From assembly GCF_021864535.1 (NCBI RefSeq), contig NZ_JAKJIC010000007.1, forward strand, positions 1 to 64,000: a DNA stretch of 64,000 bases. The letters are read 5' to 3'. Both the position numbers and the translations under genes were made by a program. This DNA is from Oryzibacter oryziterrae. GTDB lineage: Bacteria; Pseudomonadota; Alphaproteobacteria; Rhizobiales; Pleomorphomonadaceae. Shown piece by piece: positions 21,755 to 34,223 of the stretch (within the stretch, counting starts at the first letter, position 1; every line of letters begins with the position of its first letter). The notes beneath the pieces were generated by a model. The model had not been told where the DNA came from and searched no databases. It worked only from the letters and a program-made list of their open reading frames with translations.

Positions 21755-22597
21755 TCAAACTTCGCCCGCGCTGGACGACAGGTCGAACGGGCGCTCGTTG
21801 AGGAGCGAGGGAATGCGCCCCCGCGCCACGGCGACTTCGTCGAGATCGATGTCGGCGAGGACCACCCCGGGGGCATCAGCCTCCGCTTCGGCGATCACCT
21901 GCCCCCAGGGGCTGACAATCAGCGAATGGCCGAAGGTCTCCCGGCCATCCTCGTGCGTGCCGCCCTGCGCCGCAGTCACCAGGAAGCAGCCATTCTCGAT
22001 CGCCCGCGCCCGCTGCAGCACATGCCAATGCGCCTGCCCGGTCTGCCGCGTGAAGGCCGCCGGCGCGGTGATGACATGCACGCCCGCCTTGCCATAGGCG
22101 CGGAAGAGATGGGGGAAGCGGATGTCGTAACAGATGGCAAGGCCGAGGCGAACGCCGCCGATATCGGTGAGGACGGCAGACGTGCCCGGCGTATAGGTGG
22201 CGCTCTCGCGCCAGCTTTCGCCATTGGCCAGATCGACGTCGAACATGTGGATCTTGTCGTAGCGGGCGACGAGAGTGCCGTCCGGACCGAGCACGATGGC
22301 GCGATTGGCGATCTTGCCATCCGGCCGCAGGATCGCCAGCGACCCGAAATGCAGGGTGATGCCGAGTTCACGCGCGAGCTGCCGCCCCCGCGCGATGAAG
22401 GGATCGTCCGCCTCGGGCGAAATCTTCTGCAGCGCCACAGTGCGATCGCGTTCGAGGATGTTGGTCATCTCCGGCGTCTGCACATAGGTGGCGCCGGAAG
22501 CGGCCGCATCGCGGATCAACGCTTCGGCATCGGCCAGATTGGCAAGCGGCTCACGACCGCTGCGCATCTGAATGGCGGCAACACAGATCCTGGCCAT
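21755..22597 (-). CDS. Carbon-nitrogen hydrolase (Nit1-like, probable deaminated-glutathione amidase)
   Basis: Nitrilase-superfamily amidase of 280 residues. The Glu-Lys-Cys triad is seen as Glu43 in TPEMTN, Lys in YDKIHMFDVD near 111, and Cys in LAICYDIRFP near 145. The RESATYTPG and HWHVLQRARAIENG blocks fit the Nit1 branch, which repairs deaminated glutathione. Its place 30 bases after the glutaredoxin gene fits a glutathione-related role, but that is inference. Cytoplasmic. Confidence 0.88.
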   Translation of the reverse strand: MARICVAAIQMRSGREPLANLADAEALIRDAAASGATYVQTPEMTNILERDRTVALQKISPEADDPFIARGRQLARELGITLHFGSLAILRPDGKIANRAIVLGPDGTLVARYDKIHMFDVDLANGESWRESATYTPGTSAVLTDIGGVRLGLAICYDIRFPHLFRAYGKAGVHVITAPAAFTRQTGQAHWHVLQRARAIENGCFLVTAAQGGTHEDGRETFGHSLIVSPWGQVIAEAEADAPGVVLADIDLDEVAVARGRIPSLLNERPFDLSSSAGEV

Positions 22598-22627
22598 GGG
22601 TCCCTCCAGAGCGTTTGCGACGGTGTC

Positions 22628-22882
22628 TCAGCCGGCGAGCAGCGCGTCCAGCTTGCCGGCGTCTTCGAGCGCATGCAGATCATCGCAGCCACCGACATGG
22701 GTGCTGCCGATGAAGATCTGCGGGAAGGTGTTGCGACCGGAGCGCTCCATCATCTCGGCCCGCTTGTCCGGCGTCGCCGTGGCGTTGAACTCGGTGTAGG
22801 TGACGCCCTTGGCGTCGAGCAGCGCCTTGGCGCGGGCGCAATAACCGCAGAAATCGCGCGTATAGATCACAACCGAAGCCAT
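22628..22882 (-). CDS. grxC: Glutaredoxin 3
   Basis: Dithiol glutaredoxin of 84 residues. The active site CGYC is at about residues 11-14 (YTRDFCGYCARAK), with the cis-Pro in NTFPQIFI and the glutathione-binding GGCDDLHAL further on. I start at ATG 22882, preceded by GAGAGGAC; the open frame reaches 22918 but 12 extra residues are not expected. It lies between comF and the nitrilase on the same strand. Confidence 0.95.
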   Translation of the reverse strand: MASVVIYTRDFCGYCARAKALLDAKGVTYTEFNATATPDKRAEMMERSGRNTFPQIFIGSTHVGGCDDLHALEDAGKLDALLAG

Positions 22883-22956
22883 GAAAGCCGTCCTCTCGAT
22901 GAATGTCCTGATGGCCATATAGACGAAGGCGCCGGCCGCCGCAAATCATGAGGGTG

Positions 22957-23724
22957 TCAGCCCGGATCGATGACACGCGCCAGCGTCAGCACGTTGACCG
23001 TGCGCGCCCCGGCGCGCAGCAGGACGCCGACGGCGGCATCCAGTGTGGCGCCGGTGGTCAGCACATCGTCGATGAGCAGGACGGCCTTGCCCGCGATCGC
23101 CCCTCTCTTGCGCTGCGGCACCAGGAAGGCACCGCGCAGATTGTCCGATCGATCGGTGCGGCCAAGGCCGACCTGCTGGCGCGTGCGCTTGACGCGCAGC
23201 AGAATGTCATGGCGTACCGACCGTCCGGCGCGACGTCCCACAAGACCGGCGAGAACGCCCGCCTGGTTGAACCGCCGCCGGGCAAGGCGGGTCCAGTGCA
23301 AGGGCACGGGGAGGATCAGGTCGGTTTCATCCAGAAGCTCGCCGGCGACGCGCAGCATCCAGGCCGCAAACATGGGGGCGAGATCGAGCCGGTCGGAATA
23401 TTTGAACGCCTGCACCAGATCCGGCACCAGCCCGTCATAGACCACCGCCGAGCGGGCCCTGGCATAGCGCGGCGGGTTGGCGATCGCCTCCGCCGAGAGA
23501 ACGCCGGGGCCGAGATCGAGCGACAGCGGCGTGCCGAGCCGCTCGCACCACGGCCTTTCGAGGAAACGCACCTTCTGCCAGCAGGTGAAGCAGAGGCCGG
23601 CGGGACTGCCCAGCAGCGTGCGGCACCCCGGACAGACGGGCGGCATCACCAGATCGACGGCCGAGCGCAGGAGGCGCTTGCCATGGCGCAGGGGCGCGCC
23701 GAACGCGGCGGCGATCGCCGGCAT
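22957..23724 (-). CDS. comF: ComF family protein (phosphoribosyltransferase-like)
   Basis: ComF-type protein with an N-terminal zinc-finger-like part (CPGC and CFTC) and a C-terminal phosphoribosyltransferase fold carrying AVLLIDDVLTTGATLDAA near residue 215. In naturally competent bacteria ComF helps DNA uptake; in Alphaproteobacteria its role is uncertain. I start at ATG 23724 (255 residues); an in-frame ATG at 23781 is possible, and neither has a clear ribosome-binding site. The open frame continues far upstream but there overlaps the methyltransferase region. Confidence 0.88.
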   Translation of the reverse strand: MPAIAAAFGAPLRHGKRLLRSAVDLVMPPVCPGCRTLLGSPAGLCFTCWQKVRFLERPWCERLGTPLSLDLGPGVLSAEAIANPPRYARARSAVVYDGLVPDLVQAFKYSDRLDLAPMFAAWMLRVAGELLDETDLILPVPLHWTRLARRRFNQAGVLAGLVGRRAGRSVRHDILLRVKRTRQQVGLGRTDRSDNLRGAFLVPQRKRGAIAGKAVLLIDDVLTTGATLDAAVGVLLRAGARTVNVLTLARVIDPG

Positions 23725-23989
23725 CGCATCGGTCCGCGAGGGGCGGCAATGGGCGGCAGTCCAGAGCGAGGGCGAGACCATGGCGCGGCGACAGGGACGA
23801 CGAGTTGCAGAACGAGCTGGAGTGCACGCAGTATCCACGCACCGCATCTTCGACACAATCCCTCTGCAGGTCTGCGTCACAGAAAATGGCCCGAGCGGAC
23901 CACCAGCAAATGTCTGGAGCACTCGCACCAGATTGATTTGACGGCACCGCCTCCGGCTTCTATTGAGCCGCCGACAGGAGCCCGTAGCC

Positions 23990-24877
23990 ATGACGCCCGT
24001 GATCTTCGACCGCCACCAGCTTGCCCGCCGCAGAGCCCGCGCCCTCGCCCGTCCGACCGATGGCGCCGACTTCCTGCTGGCGCTTGCCGCCGAAGACCTC
24101 GCGGACCGGGTCATGGCCGTGGCGCGGCATTTCGAGCGGGTGCTGGTGATCGGCGATCCGACCACGCGCGTGGCCGACGCGCTGCGGGCGACCGGTCGCG
24201 TCGACACCATCACCTCGGCCGATCTCCTGGCGCCGGGCCTGCGCCCCACCGAGGAAACGCTGGTGGTCGACGACGAGGCCCTGCCCTTCCAGGCGGAGAG
24301 CTTCGATCTGGTGATCTCCGTGCTGACGCTGCACTGGACCAATGACCTGCCGGGCGCGCTGATCCAGATCCGCCGCATCCTGCGTCCGGACGGCCTGTTC
24401 CTTGGATTGATGGCCGGCGGCGAGACGCTGACCGAGTTGCGCCAGGCCCTGCTCGCCGCCGAGAGCGAACGCAAGGGCGGTGTCAGCCCGCGTGTCGCGC
24501 CCATGGGCGAAGTGCGCGATCTCGGCGGCCTGTTGCAGCGCGCCGGCCTCGCCCTGCCCGTTGCCGACCAGGACCGCCTGACGCTGCGCTACGCGACCCC
24601 GTTCCATCTGATGCGCGAACTGGCCGCCATGGGCGCCACCAACTGCCTGGCGGGCCGCGCGCGGGCGCTCACCCCACCGTCGCTGCTGATGCGCGCGGCC
24701 GAGATCTATGCCCGCGATCACGCCGACGCCGACGGCCGCATCCGCGCCACGCTGGCGCTGATCTCGCTGTCGGGCTGGGCGCCGCACGAGAGCCAGCAGA
24801 AGCCGCTGCGCCCCGGCAGCGCACGCATGCGCCTTGCCGACGCGCTGGGCGTACAGGAAAACAAGCTGGAACAGTGA
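23990..24877 (+). CDS. SAM-dependent methyltransferase-domain protein, NDUFAF5/BioC-like
   Basis: Class I methyltransferase fold of 295 residues starting at ATG 23990 behind GGAG. The segment FDLVISVLTLHWTNDLPGAL followed by RILRPDGLFLG is typical of the BioC/NDUFAF5 group. The SAM-binding loop reads VLVIGDPTT instead of the usual DxGxGxG, so it diverges from active BioC enzymes and matches the alphaproteobacterial relatives of complex I assembly factor NDUFAF5 (an arginine hydroxylase in mitochondria). A role in respiratory complex I assembly is inference. It is divergent from comF. Confidence 0.82.
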   Translation: MTPVIFDRHQLARRRARALARPTDGADFLLALAAEDLADRVMAVARHFERVLVIGDPTTRVADALRATGRVDTITSADLLAPGLRPTEETLVVDDEALPFQAESFDLVISVLTLHWTNDLPGALIQIRRILRPDGLFLGLMAGGETLTELRQALLAAESERKGGVSPRVAPMGEVRDLGGLLQRAGLALPVADQDRLTLRYATPFHLMRELAAMGATNCLAGRARALTPPSLLMRAAEIYARDHADADGRIRATLALISLSGWAPHESQQKPLRPGSARMRLADALGVQENKLEQ

Positions 24878-24896
24878 AAGGGGCGGCAGACGCCGC

Positions 24897-25094
24897 TCAA
24901 CGCATGGCGTTGGTCAGCAGGCCGTAGACGCGGTTCTGCGCGTCGGCGATTTCCGACAGTGTCGAGATGCCGGCGAGCGCGACCACGATCATCGATGCGA
25001 GAATGCCGTATTCAAGCGCCGTCGCACCGCGTTCGTCACGGGCGAACGCCGACACAAGGCGCAGGACACTGAACTTCTCGGCTTCACCCGGCAT
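24897..25094 (-). CDS. Flp family type IVb pilin
   Basis: Flp/Fap pilin precursor of 65 residues. The basic leader ends at the prepilin-peptidase site (ARDERGATALEYGILASMIV), where Gly-Ala precedes the hydrophobic helix with the required Glu five residues in. I start at ATG 25094 with AAGGA seven bases upstream; the open frame to 25226 adds non-family sequence. It would be processed by a CpaA/TadV-type peptidase and assembled by Tad machinery, none of which is in this window. Confidence 0.85.
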   Translation of the reverse strand: MPGEAEKFSVLRLVSAFARDERGATALEYGILASMIVVALAGISTLSEIADAQNRVYGLLTNAMR

Positions 25095-25255
25095 TGGCCA
25101 TTCCTTGGCGTGCATCGAACGGCATGTGACGGCAGCGCCGCACGCGTTGATGACGCCAGCAAGCCAGAAAAAAGTGAAGATTCCCGTAAGCACCCCGGTT
25201 AACCCGCGGGAAATATGTGGCGGCAAATGCCCGATTGTTGCGGATGGTCAGGACA

Positions 25256-25507
25256 TCAGTGGCCGTTGCCGATGAGCTGATGGCCGGCCACCTTCTCGAC
25301 CTCTGTCCCCGATATGGCGGCCTTGAGCCGCTGAAGACCGTCGGACAGCCCATGGCCGCTATAGCTCGACGCAGTGCTGACCAGCAGCGCCAGCACGCCG
25401 CCGACAACGGCATATTCAAGCGACGTTGCCCCGGACACCGCCCGGACGAAGCCCATGCGCCGGCCGATGATCCGGCTTCGTCTTTCGAAGTGACCGTTGT
25501 CGCCCAT
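25256..25507 (-). CDS. Second Flp-like pilin
   Basis: An 83-residue Flp-like protein with the processing/helix motif VSGATSLEYAVVGGVLALLV after a basic leader. The helix is shorter and the C-terminal part longer (SDGLQRLKAAISGTEVEK) than in the neighbouring pilin 160 bases away, and the two are clearly divergent in sequence. The ATG at 25507 has only a weak ribosome-binding site; ATG 25456 inside the leader is an alternative. A minor pilin role is inference. Confidence 0.7.
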   Translation of the reverse strand: MGDNGHFERRSRIIGRRMGFVRAVSGATSLEYAVVGGVLALLVSTASSYSGHGLSDGLQRLKAAISGTEVEKVAGHQLIGNGH

Positions 25508-25670
25508 GCCGCCCCGTAGAAACCCCTATGAGAAATCTTGCATAGGGCTAGCGGGGAAAGCTTAAATATTCATTCAAATTTGAAGGAAAGAGCGCCGCTA
25601 GTGGTTCCAATGATTGCGACATTTGCACGGCGGTTCGTATCAGACGGATGCAAAGGCCACAATCGAACCG

Positions 25671-26075
25671 CTAGGACCCAAGCAGATCCTGAAGATGCGG
25701 GATCAGCGGTTCGTCGGCCGCCGGCATGGGATAGTCCCGCAGCTTGCCCGGCCGCACCCAGGCAAGCACCTGTCCCTCGCGCGACTGGGCAATGCCCTCC
25801 CAGCGCCGACACACATAGAGCGGCATCAGCAAGTGGAAGGTTTCATAAGTGTGGCTGGCAAAAGTGAGCGGGGCGAGGCACGGCTTCCTGACCGTCAGCC
25901 CCAGCTCCTCGTCGAGCTCGCGGATCAGTGCGTCCTCGGGGCTTTCACCCGCTTCGACCTTGCCGCCGGGGAACTCCCACAGACCGGCCAGCGACTTGCC
26001 CTCGGGCCGCCGGGCAAGCAGGATGCGCCCGTCGGTGTCGACGAGCGCGCAGGCAACCACGAGAACCATTTTCAT
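25671..26075 (-). CDS. mutT: 8-oxo-dGTP diphosphatase MutT (Nudix hydrolase)
   Basis: Nudix hydrolase that would cleanse oxidised nucleotides. The Nudix box [20 protein letters not shown] begins near residue 39 and is complete, with the preceding LWEFPGGK typical of MutT. From ATG 26075 the protein has 134 residues; GAGG lies nine bases upstream. It follows argJ by 10 bases, so it is the last gene of a PPIase-argJ-mutT operon. Confidence 0.92.
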   Translation of the reverse strand: MKMVLVVACALVDTDGRILLARRPEGKSLAGLWEFPGGKVEAGESPEDALIRELDEELGLTVRKPCLAPLTFASHTYETFHLLMPLYVCRRWEGIAQSREGQVLAWVRPGKLRDYPMPAADEPLIPHLQDLLGS

Positions 26076-26085
26076 GGGCGAGGCC

Positions 26086-27318
26086 TCAGCTGCGATAGTC
26101 GCCGTTGATGGCGACATATTCCTTGGTGAGATCGCAGGTCCACACCCGGGCCTTGCCCGTGCCGAGACCGATGTCGGCGCGCACGATGATCTCGTCGCGC
26201 TTCATCACGTCGGACGCGGCCGCTTCCGAATAGTCGGGATCGCGGGCGCCTTCGACAGCCACGCGCACATCGCCGAACCAGATGGACAGGCGATCGCGAT
26301 CGGCCGGCTCGCCGGCCTTGCCGACGGCCATCACCACGCGCCCCCAGTTGGCGTCCTCGCCGGCAACGGCCGTCTTGACCAGCGGCGAGTTGGCGATGGA
26401 CAGAGCGATGCGCTTGGCCGAGGCGTCGTCGACGGCGCCCGTGACCTGCACTTCGATGAACTTGCGCGCGCCCTCGCCGTCGCGGGCGACCATCTGCGCG
26501 AGATCCTGCAGCAGGCTGTCGAGCGCGGCGCGGAAGGCCGGCAGGCGCGGATCGTCAAGGGCCGTCAGACGCGGCGCCGCGGCCTTCTGCGTGGCGAACA
26601 GGATCAGCGTGTCCGAGGTGGACGTGTCGCTGTCGACGGTGACCGAGTTGAACGAACCGTTGGCGCCCTTGGAAATCAGGTCCTGCAGGACAGGCGCGGC
26701 AATCGGCGCGTCGGTGAAGATGAAGGACAGCATGGTGGCCATGTCAGGCGCGATCATGCCGGCGCCCTTGGCCATGCCGTTGATCACCACGGGCACGCCG
26801 CCGAAATCGACGGTGCGGGTGGCGACCTTGGGGAAGGTGTCGGTGGTCATGATGGCGCGCGCGGCATCGATCCACGGACCGGCCGCCAGACGCGTGGCGG
26901 TCTCGCCCAGCACGGCGTCGAACTTGCCAGGATCGAGCGGCTCGCCGATCACACCGGTGGAGGCAAGGAACACGGTCTCGGCCGGCACGCCGAGCGCCTT
27001 CGACACGTAATCCGCCGAGAGCTGCACCGTCTCGCGGCCCTTGAGACCGGTGAAGGCATTGGCATTGCCCGAATTGACCAGAAGCGCCCGCGCCTTGCCC
27101 TGGGCGAGATTGGCGCGGCACCAGTCGACCGGCGCCGACGGGCACTTCGAGCGGGTGAACACACCAGCCACTTCCGAGCCCTCGTCGAGGGTCAGCAGCA
27201 GCACGTCGGTGCGGTTCTTGTACTTGATGCCGGCCTCGGCCGTCGCAAATCGCACACCGGCAACCGCCGGCATTTCGGGATAGGTCTTGGGTGCAAGCGG
27301 CGAAACGGCGTGGGACAT
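26086..27318 (-). CDS. argJ: Bifunctional glutamate N-acetyltransferase / amino-acid acetyltransferase
   Basis: ArgJ runs the acetyl-recycling route of arginine synthesis and, in bifunctional forms, also makes N-acetylglutamate. The proenzyme is cut before the Thr of [10 protein letters not shown] (near residue 191, in [14 protein letters not shown]), the new N-terminal nucleophile. [10 protein letters not shown] near residue 78 and a C-terminal end in DYRS fit. I start at ATG 27318 ([14 protein letters not shown]), 410 residues; a further 28 upstream residues overlap the terminator. Other arginine genes in the window are argG and argC, both unlinked. Confidence 0.95.
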   Translation of the reverse strand: MSHAVSPLAPKTYPEMPAVAGVRFATAEAGIKYKNRTDVLLLTLDEGSEVAGVFTRSKCPSAPVDWCRANLAQGKARALLVNSGNANAFTGLKGRETVQLSADYVSKALGVPAETVFLASTGVIGEPLDPGKFDAVLGETATRLAAGPWIDAARAIMTTDTFPKVATRTVDFGGVPVVINGMAKGAGMIAPDMATMLSFIFTDAPIAAPVLQDLISKGANGSFNSVTVDSDTSTSDTLILFATQKAAAPRLTALDDPRLPAFRAALDSLLQDLAQMVARDGEGARKFIEVQVTGAVDDASAKRIALSIANSPLVKTAVAGEDANWGRVVMAVGKAGEPADRDRLSIWFGDVRVAVEGARDPDYSEAAASDVMKRDEIIVRADIGLGTGKARVWTCDLTKEYVAINGDYRS

Positions 27319-27339
27319 CGGCTTTCTTCTTGGCTTTCT

Positions 27340-27376
27340 GGAAAGGAACGAACCCGGACGAAGGAATCGTCCGGGT
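27340..27376 (-). terminator. Stem-loop between the PPIase gene and argJ
   Basis: Perfect 10-bp stem (27352-27361 with 27367-27376, five-base loop). On the minus strand it is followed by TCGTTCCTTTCC, and on the plus strand by CCGCTTTT. It may end or damp transcription after the PPIase gene before argJ. Confidence 0.55.
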
Positions 27377-27435
27377 CCGCTTTTACAGCATTTCAGCGAC
27401 AATCACGCAAAATTGCAGTGACGCCGCACTCATCG

Positions 27436-28326
27436 TCACTGGGCCGGGGCAGGAGCGGGCTCAGCACCCGGGGCCGGCGTGGCGGCGGGAGCCGGCGGCG
27501 GCAGCAGGTTCTCGATCTTGGCCTCGCCCTTGAGCTTGGTGAGGATCTCCTGCGCCTTCTCGCGCTGCAGCACCTGCACGACCTGCTCGCGCACGTCCTC
27601 GAGCTTGGGAACCGGCTGGGTGCGCTTCTCTTCGACCTTCAGCACATGATAGCCGAACTGGGTCTTCACCGGCTTGGCCGACGTCTGGCCCGGCTGCAGC
27701 GAGAAGGCTTCCGTTTCGAACTCGGGAACCATCTGACCCTTGGCGAAGAAGCCGAGGTCGCCACCATTGTCCTTGGAACCCGGATCGAGCGACTTTTCCT
27801 TGGCAAGCGCCGCGAAGTCCTTGCCGGCGGCCAGATCCTTGATGATCTGGTTGGCTTCTTCCTCGGTCTTCACCAGGATGTGGCGGGCGTGGACTTCTTC
27901 CGGCGGGGTGTAGCCGGCAATGTCCTTCTCATAGCGGGCCTTGATCTCGTCATCGGTGATCTTGGCCTGCACCTGATCTTCAAGATAGGTGTTGCGCAGG
28001 GCCTGGGCATCGAGGAAGGAAATGCGCGCCTTGTACTTGGGATCGTCCTTGACGCCCGAAGCGGCGGCGGCATCGGCCAGCACATGCATGTCGATCAGCG
28101 CGTCAAGCACCATGGACTGCTTGGCGCCATCGGGCACCTGGGCGAGCTGCTGACCGAAAACGTCCATGGCCATGTCCACTTCGGCCTTGGTGATATCCTT
28201 GCCATTGACGCGGGCAAGCACGTCGCCGTCGGCAAGAGCCGGACCAGCCAGGGCGACGCCAGCCAGGAGCAGCGCCGGGATCAAGCGCAGGCCTTTGCGC
28301 GCGGTCGAAAGCATCGGAAAATTCAT
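27436..28326 (-). CDS. Periplasmic parvulin-type peptidyl-prolyl isomerase
   Basis: Secreted folding factor of 296 residues from ATG 28326 (AGGA nine bases upstream). Signal peptide 1-33 (LIPALLLAGVALAGPALA), SurA-like N-terminal helices (about 40-135), one parvulin domain (about 145-240: ARHILVKTEEEA, NGGDLGFFAKGQMVPEF, TQFGYHVLKV), and a Pro/Ala-rich tail. It should help outer-membrane protein folding, which fits its place divergent from secA. The upstream open frame to 28614 is not part of the gene. Confidence 0.93.
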   Translation of the reverse strand: MNFPMLSTARKGLRLIPALLLAGVALAGPALADGDVLARVNGKDITKAEVDMAMDVFGQQLAQVPDGAKQSMVLDALIDMHVLADAAAASGVKDDPKYKARISFLDAQALRNTYLEDQVQAKITDDEIKARYEKDIAGYTPPEEVHARHILVKTEEEANQIIKDLAAGKDFAALAKEKSLDPGSKDNGGDLGFFAKGQMVPEFETEAFSLQPGQTSAKPVKTQFGYHVLKVEEKRTQPVPKLEDVREQVVQVLQREKAQEILTKLKGEAKIENLLPPPAPAATPAPGAEPAPAPAQ

Positions 28327-28552
28327 CAGGCAATTCCTGTTCTGCACGGCCGCCCGGACATCGGGCCGGCGAAATTGACGCCTGCGGTATAGCGCGGCTG
28401 TGCGCCAACTGAAAGACGCCACGTTGACATCCACCACACCCCAACATAGATGGAGCGTGGCTGAATAGGCCAATCGCTGAATTGCGGCATATTTGCGCCA
28501 CATACGGCGGGTCGAATTCGGAAAACGGACTTTTATGAAGGGATGGGCTGCC

Positions 28553-31318
<2,766 letters not shown>

Positions 31319-31375
31319 CGGACGGATCGTGCCGGAGATTTCTCCGGTGATCGGGCTGGATCAACGTGAAAATGC

Positions 31376-31409
31376 AAACCGCCGCCCACGTGAAGTTGGC
31401 GGCGGTTTT
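31376..31409 (+). terminator. Intrinsic terminator after secA
   Basis: Perfect 11-bp stem (31376-31386 with 31398-31408) ending in TTTT, 58 bases after the secA stop. A second, smaller stem (31331-31348) stands in front of it without a T-run. Confidence 0.82.
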
Positions 31410-31547
31410 GCCGGAAAGGCGTGTGCCGGCAACAGCTTCACTGCCGATTGTCTATCGGTGTTATAAATAGATCCATTTTCGAGTTAAGTACTGAACCGAC
31501 TGTTGCGGAACGACAACTCGCCTTACCTTAAATTACCGAAATAAACT

Positions 31548-31562
31548 TGACCTTTTGGGTCA
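31548..31562 (+). promoter_or_regulatory. Candidate iron-responsive operator (IRO box) before rirA
   Basis: TGACCTTTTGGGTCA matches the rhizobial IRO form TGA-N9-TCA exactly and lies within a 6-bp dyad (TTGACC...GGTCAA), 20 bases before the rirA start. RirA is known to bind such boxes when iron is sufficient, so this suggests autoregulation. Confidence 0.55.
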
Positions 31563-31582
31563 ACTGGCCATATCTGGGTGTC

Positions 31583-32050
31583 ATGCGCCTCACTCAAGCC
31601 ACCAATTATTCGATCCGCGTGCTGCTCTATTGTGCAGCCAATCCCGACCGTCCGAGTCGGGTTGCGGATATCGCCTCGGTTTTCGACATGTCGGAAACGC
31701 ACCTGTTCAAGATCCTGAAGGTGCTCGTGGACAACAAGTTCATCGAGACCATTCGCGGTCGTCACGGCGGGCTGAAGCTCGGTCGCCCGGCGGAGGAGAT
31801 CCGCCTTGGCGACGTCATCTCGGCCACCGAGGAAAGCTTCATGATGGCCGAGTGCTTCTCCGAAGAGGGGCACAAGGACTGTCCGCTGATCCTGAGCTGC
31901 GAATACAACCGCGTGCTGCGCGAGGCGCTCGGCGCCTTCTTTGCGGTGCTGGACAAGTATACCATCGCCGACATCGCCAAGGACCGCGTCGACCTGCGCC
32001 ACATGCTGGGTCTCGACCAGCCGCTGGCCAAGCTCGCGGTCGGCGCCTGA
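31583..32050 (+). CDS. rirA: Rrf2-family iron regulator RirA
   Basis: Iron-sulfur transcription repressor that controls iron uptake genes in Rhizobiales. The 155-residue protein starts MRLTQATNYSIRVLLYCAAN; the winged-helix occupies about 1-80 with ETIRGRHGGLKLGRPAEEI as the wing. Three cysteines at 91, 100 and 106 (ECF...DCPLILSC) match the cluster ligands of RirA, with one residue more between the first two than in the usual protein. Cys17 is also present. A candidate IRO box overlaps its promoter region. No iron-transport gene is adjacent. Confidence 0.9.
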   Translation: MRLTQATNYSIRVLLYCAANPDRPSRVADIASVFDMSETHLFKILKVLVDNKFIETIRGRHGGLKLGRPAEEIRLGDVISATEESFMMAECFSEEGHKDCPLILSCEYNRVLREALGAFFAVLDKYTIADIAKDRVDLRHMLGLDQPLAKLAVGA

Positions 32051-32093
32051 TCGGCTCGGGCGGACGGCTTATCCGAGGTGCCCCATCCTTTGC

Positions 32094-32126
32094 ATGCGGC
32101 GGACGGTGTCCGCCGCATTTGCTTTT
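32094..32126 (+). terminator. Intrinsic terminator after rirA
   Basis: Perfect 11-bp stem (32094-32104 with 32108-32118, three-base loop) followed by TTGCTTTT. It separates rirA from the convergent chemoreceptor gene. Confidence 0.85.
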
Positions 32127-32147
32127 GTGCCCGACAGCTGCCGCAGG

Positions 32148-33824
32148 TCAGGCCGCGGCGAACTGCTCGACAAAATTCTCGACCGTGCGCCGCAAGTCGC
32201 CGGCCTGCGCCGCCAGACCATCCGACAGCGTCATCAGCTGGGATGAGGCCGCCCCGGTCTTCTCGGCCGCGCCGCCGACGCTGGAGATGTTCTGCGTCAC
32301 CTGCTGCGTGCCGCTGGCTGCCAGCTGACAGTTGCGCGCGATCTCGCCGGTGGCGGCGCCCTGCTGCTCGACGGCCGTGGCAATCGAGGCGGCGATCGCC
32401 TTGATGTCGCCGATCACCTTGACGATTTCGGTGATGGACCGGACCGATCCCTCCGTCGCCTGCTGGATCTCGCCGACGCGGGCGCTGATCTCACCGGTCG
32501 CCTTGCCGGTCTGATCGGCGAGCTGCTTGACCTCGGCGGCCACCACGGCAAAGCCCTTGCCCGCCTCACCGGCCCGCGCCGCCTCGATCGTCGCGTTGAG
32601 CGCGAGGAGATTGGTCTGGTCGGCAATGCCCTTGATGATGTTGACCACGTCGCCGATGGCCGTTGCCGCGCTGTTGAGCGCCCCGATGCGCTCGTTGGAC
32701 ACGGCCGCTTCGTTGAAGGCTGTGTCGGCCACGCGCGTCGAATGACTGGCCTGTGCGTTGATTTCCCGCACCGAGACGGCCATTTCCTCGGTCGCCGTCG
32801 CAACCGTTCCCACATTGGTGGAGGCTTCCTCGGCCGCCGATTCGACCACCCGCGACTGCTGCTGCGTCTCGCGCGCCGTCTGCGCCATTTCCCGCGCCGC
32901 GGTGGCAACGTCCCCCGCCGAGCGGGCAAAGCCCGAAGCGATCGTCTGCATGTCCGCCACGAAGGACGACGCCAGCTTTTCGCGGCGGGACAGCACGAGA
33001 CTCTCCTCCCGCTGCCGCCTGGCACTGTCGGCGTGCAGATCTTCGGCCGCGCGCAGGCTTTGCCGCACGCTGTCGAGCATGCGCGCCATGGCGCCGAACT
33101 CGTCCTTGCGCGCCGCTCCTTGCGCCGGGGACGACAGCGAGCCGGCCTCGATGTCCTTCATCGACGTCATCAACCCGGCGACGCCCCCCGATACCGCCCG
33201 ATCAACCTTGACGCTGACCCCGATCGTGACCAGGAGCGACAAGGCCATGACGATCATGGCCCCGAGCAGCACGCTGCCGGTCCGGCCGTCGAAATCGGCA
33301 TCGGCCCGGCTGGCACGCGCCGTCGCCAGGTCCCTGAGCTTCTGGAACGGGTCGGTGACCGCCTGCACGAGATCGTCAATCTGTCCGTCGAGATCACGGG
33401 TGTGGGCGTCGATGACGTCGGAAGCCTCGATGACCGGCACCATGGCCGTCTCGTAGAGCCCCGCCAGGCGCCCGAGAGCGGCACTCGCCTCCTCGAGCAG
33501 CTGGCGCTCCTCGTCGACGACGACCCAGGTGCGGACCTGTTCGATCAGCGCCCGTTCGGTGTTGATCCCCGCCGCCCAATCCTTGCGAGACTGGACAAGA
33601 TCATGGTTGATCTCCGAATCCGCAATGACCCGGTAGAGGCGCGCGCCCATCTGGCTGGCATAAGCGGCCTGCTCAGCTTCGCGGCTCGCCGCCGCCCCCT
33701 GATCCTGCAAGGCCCTGACGTCTGTCAGGACAACCCAGGCGCCAGCCCCGAGACTGGCCATCAGAACCGCAAAGAACACCACCAGAATTCGTAGCTGCAA
33801 CTTGATCGTCAGCGCCATGTGCAT
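32148..33824 (-). CDS. Methyl-accepting chemotaxis protein
   Basis: Second chemoreceptor, 558 residues from ATG 33824 (another ATG is two codons on). Membrane helix about 10-32, a helical periplasmic domain of about 150 residues resembling the four-helix-bundle sensor class, membrane helix about 182-205, HAMP to about 260, signalling domain about 310-540 with [20 protein letters not shown] near 400. No CheR/CheB pentapeptide at the end. It shares little with the chemoreceptor at 5.7 kb outside the signalling domain. Ligand unknown; no chemotaxis genes adjacent. Confidence 0.92.
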   Translation of the reverse strand: MHMALTIKLQLRILVVFFAVLMASLGAGAWVVLTDVRALQDQGAAASREAEQAAYASQMGARLYRVIADSEINHDLVQSRKDWAAGINTERALIEQVRTWVVVDEERQLLEEASAALGRLAGLYETAMVPVIEASDVIDAHTRDLDGQIDDLVQAVTDPFQKLRDLATARASRADADFDGRTGSVLLGAMIVMALSLLVTIGVSVKVDRAVSGGVAGLMTSMKDIEAGSLSSPAQGAARKDEFGAMARMLDSVRQSLRAAEDLHADSARRQREESLVLSRREKLASSFVADMQTIASGFARSAGDVATAAREMAQTARETQQQSRVVESAAEEASTNVGTVATATEEMAVSVREINAQASHSTRVADTAFNEAAVSNERIGALNSAATAIGDVVNIIKGIADQTNLLALNATIEAARAGEAGKGFAVVAAEVKQLADQTGKATGEISARVGEIQQATEGSVRSITEIVKVIGDIKAIAASIATAVEQQGAATGEIARNCQLAASGTQQVTQNISSVGGAAEKTGAASSQLMTLSDGLAAQAGDLRRTVENFVEQFAAA

Positions 33825-34223
33825 ACCCCCACCGTTCCCCTGTATTGAGGCTAGATGGGTTTGGTTAATCATGTGTTGTAGATGGATTGCACATGAAAAT
33901 ATCCGAAAGATTTCTACCAGCTGATAGAGAATATTACCAATCAGCTTGCATTGTTTTACTGCCCTAACAGAGTCTCCGACCGTTCAAGCGATATTCAACT
34001 GAATTCTATTTCAGATCGATCCATCTGCAGCGCGCACACGGCCCGCCGCGAGAGGCCGCAAAGCCGATAGGGGCGACGGCACCGCCGGGGACGCCCCCGG
34101 CGAGCAGGACAATGGCCGGAGCGATCAGTCCCGTTGCAGGTCCAACTCAGTCAGCGACGCCACATCCGGTCCGGCAGTTCAGTTGCGCCAAGCCGCCTGG
34201 ACCGAGCCCTGGGCCGCCGCCGC
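33825..34223. other. Intergenic region upstream of the second chemoreceptor gene
   Basis: About 400 bases with an AT-rich half (33870-34015) next to the chemoreceptor start, likely its promoter. Near 34084-34101 a GC stem-loop (GCCGGGG / CCCCGGC) lies downstream of the DUF1868 gene but has no T-run. No gene seen. Confidence 0.5.
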
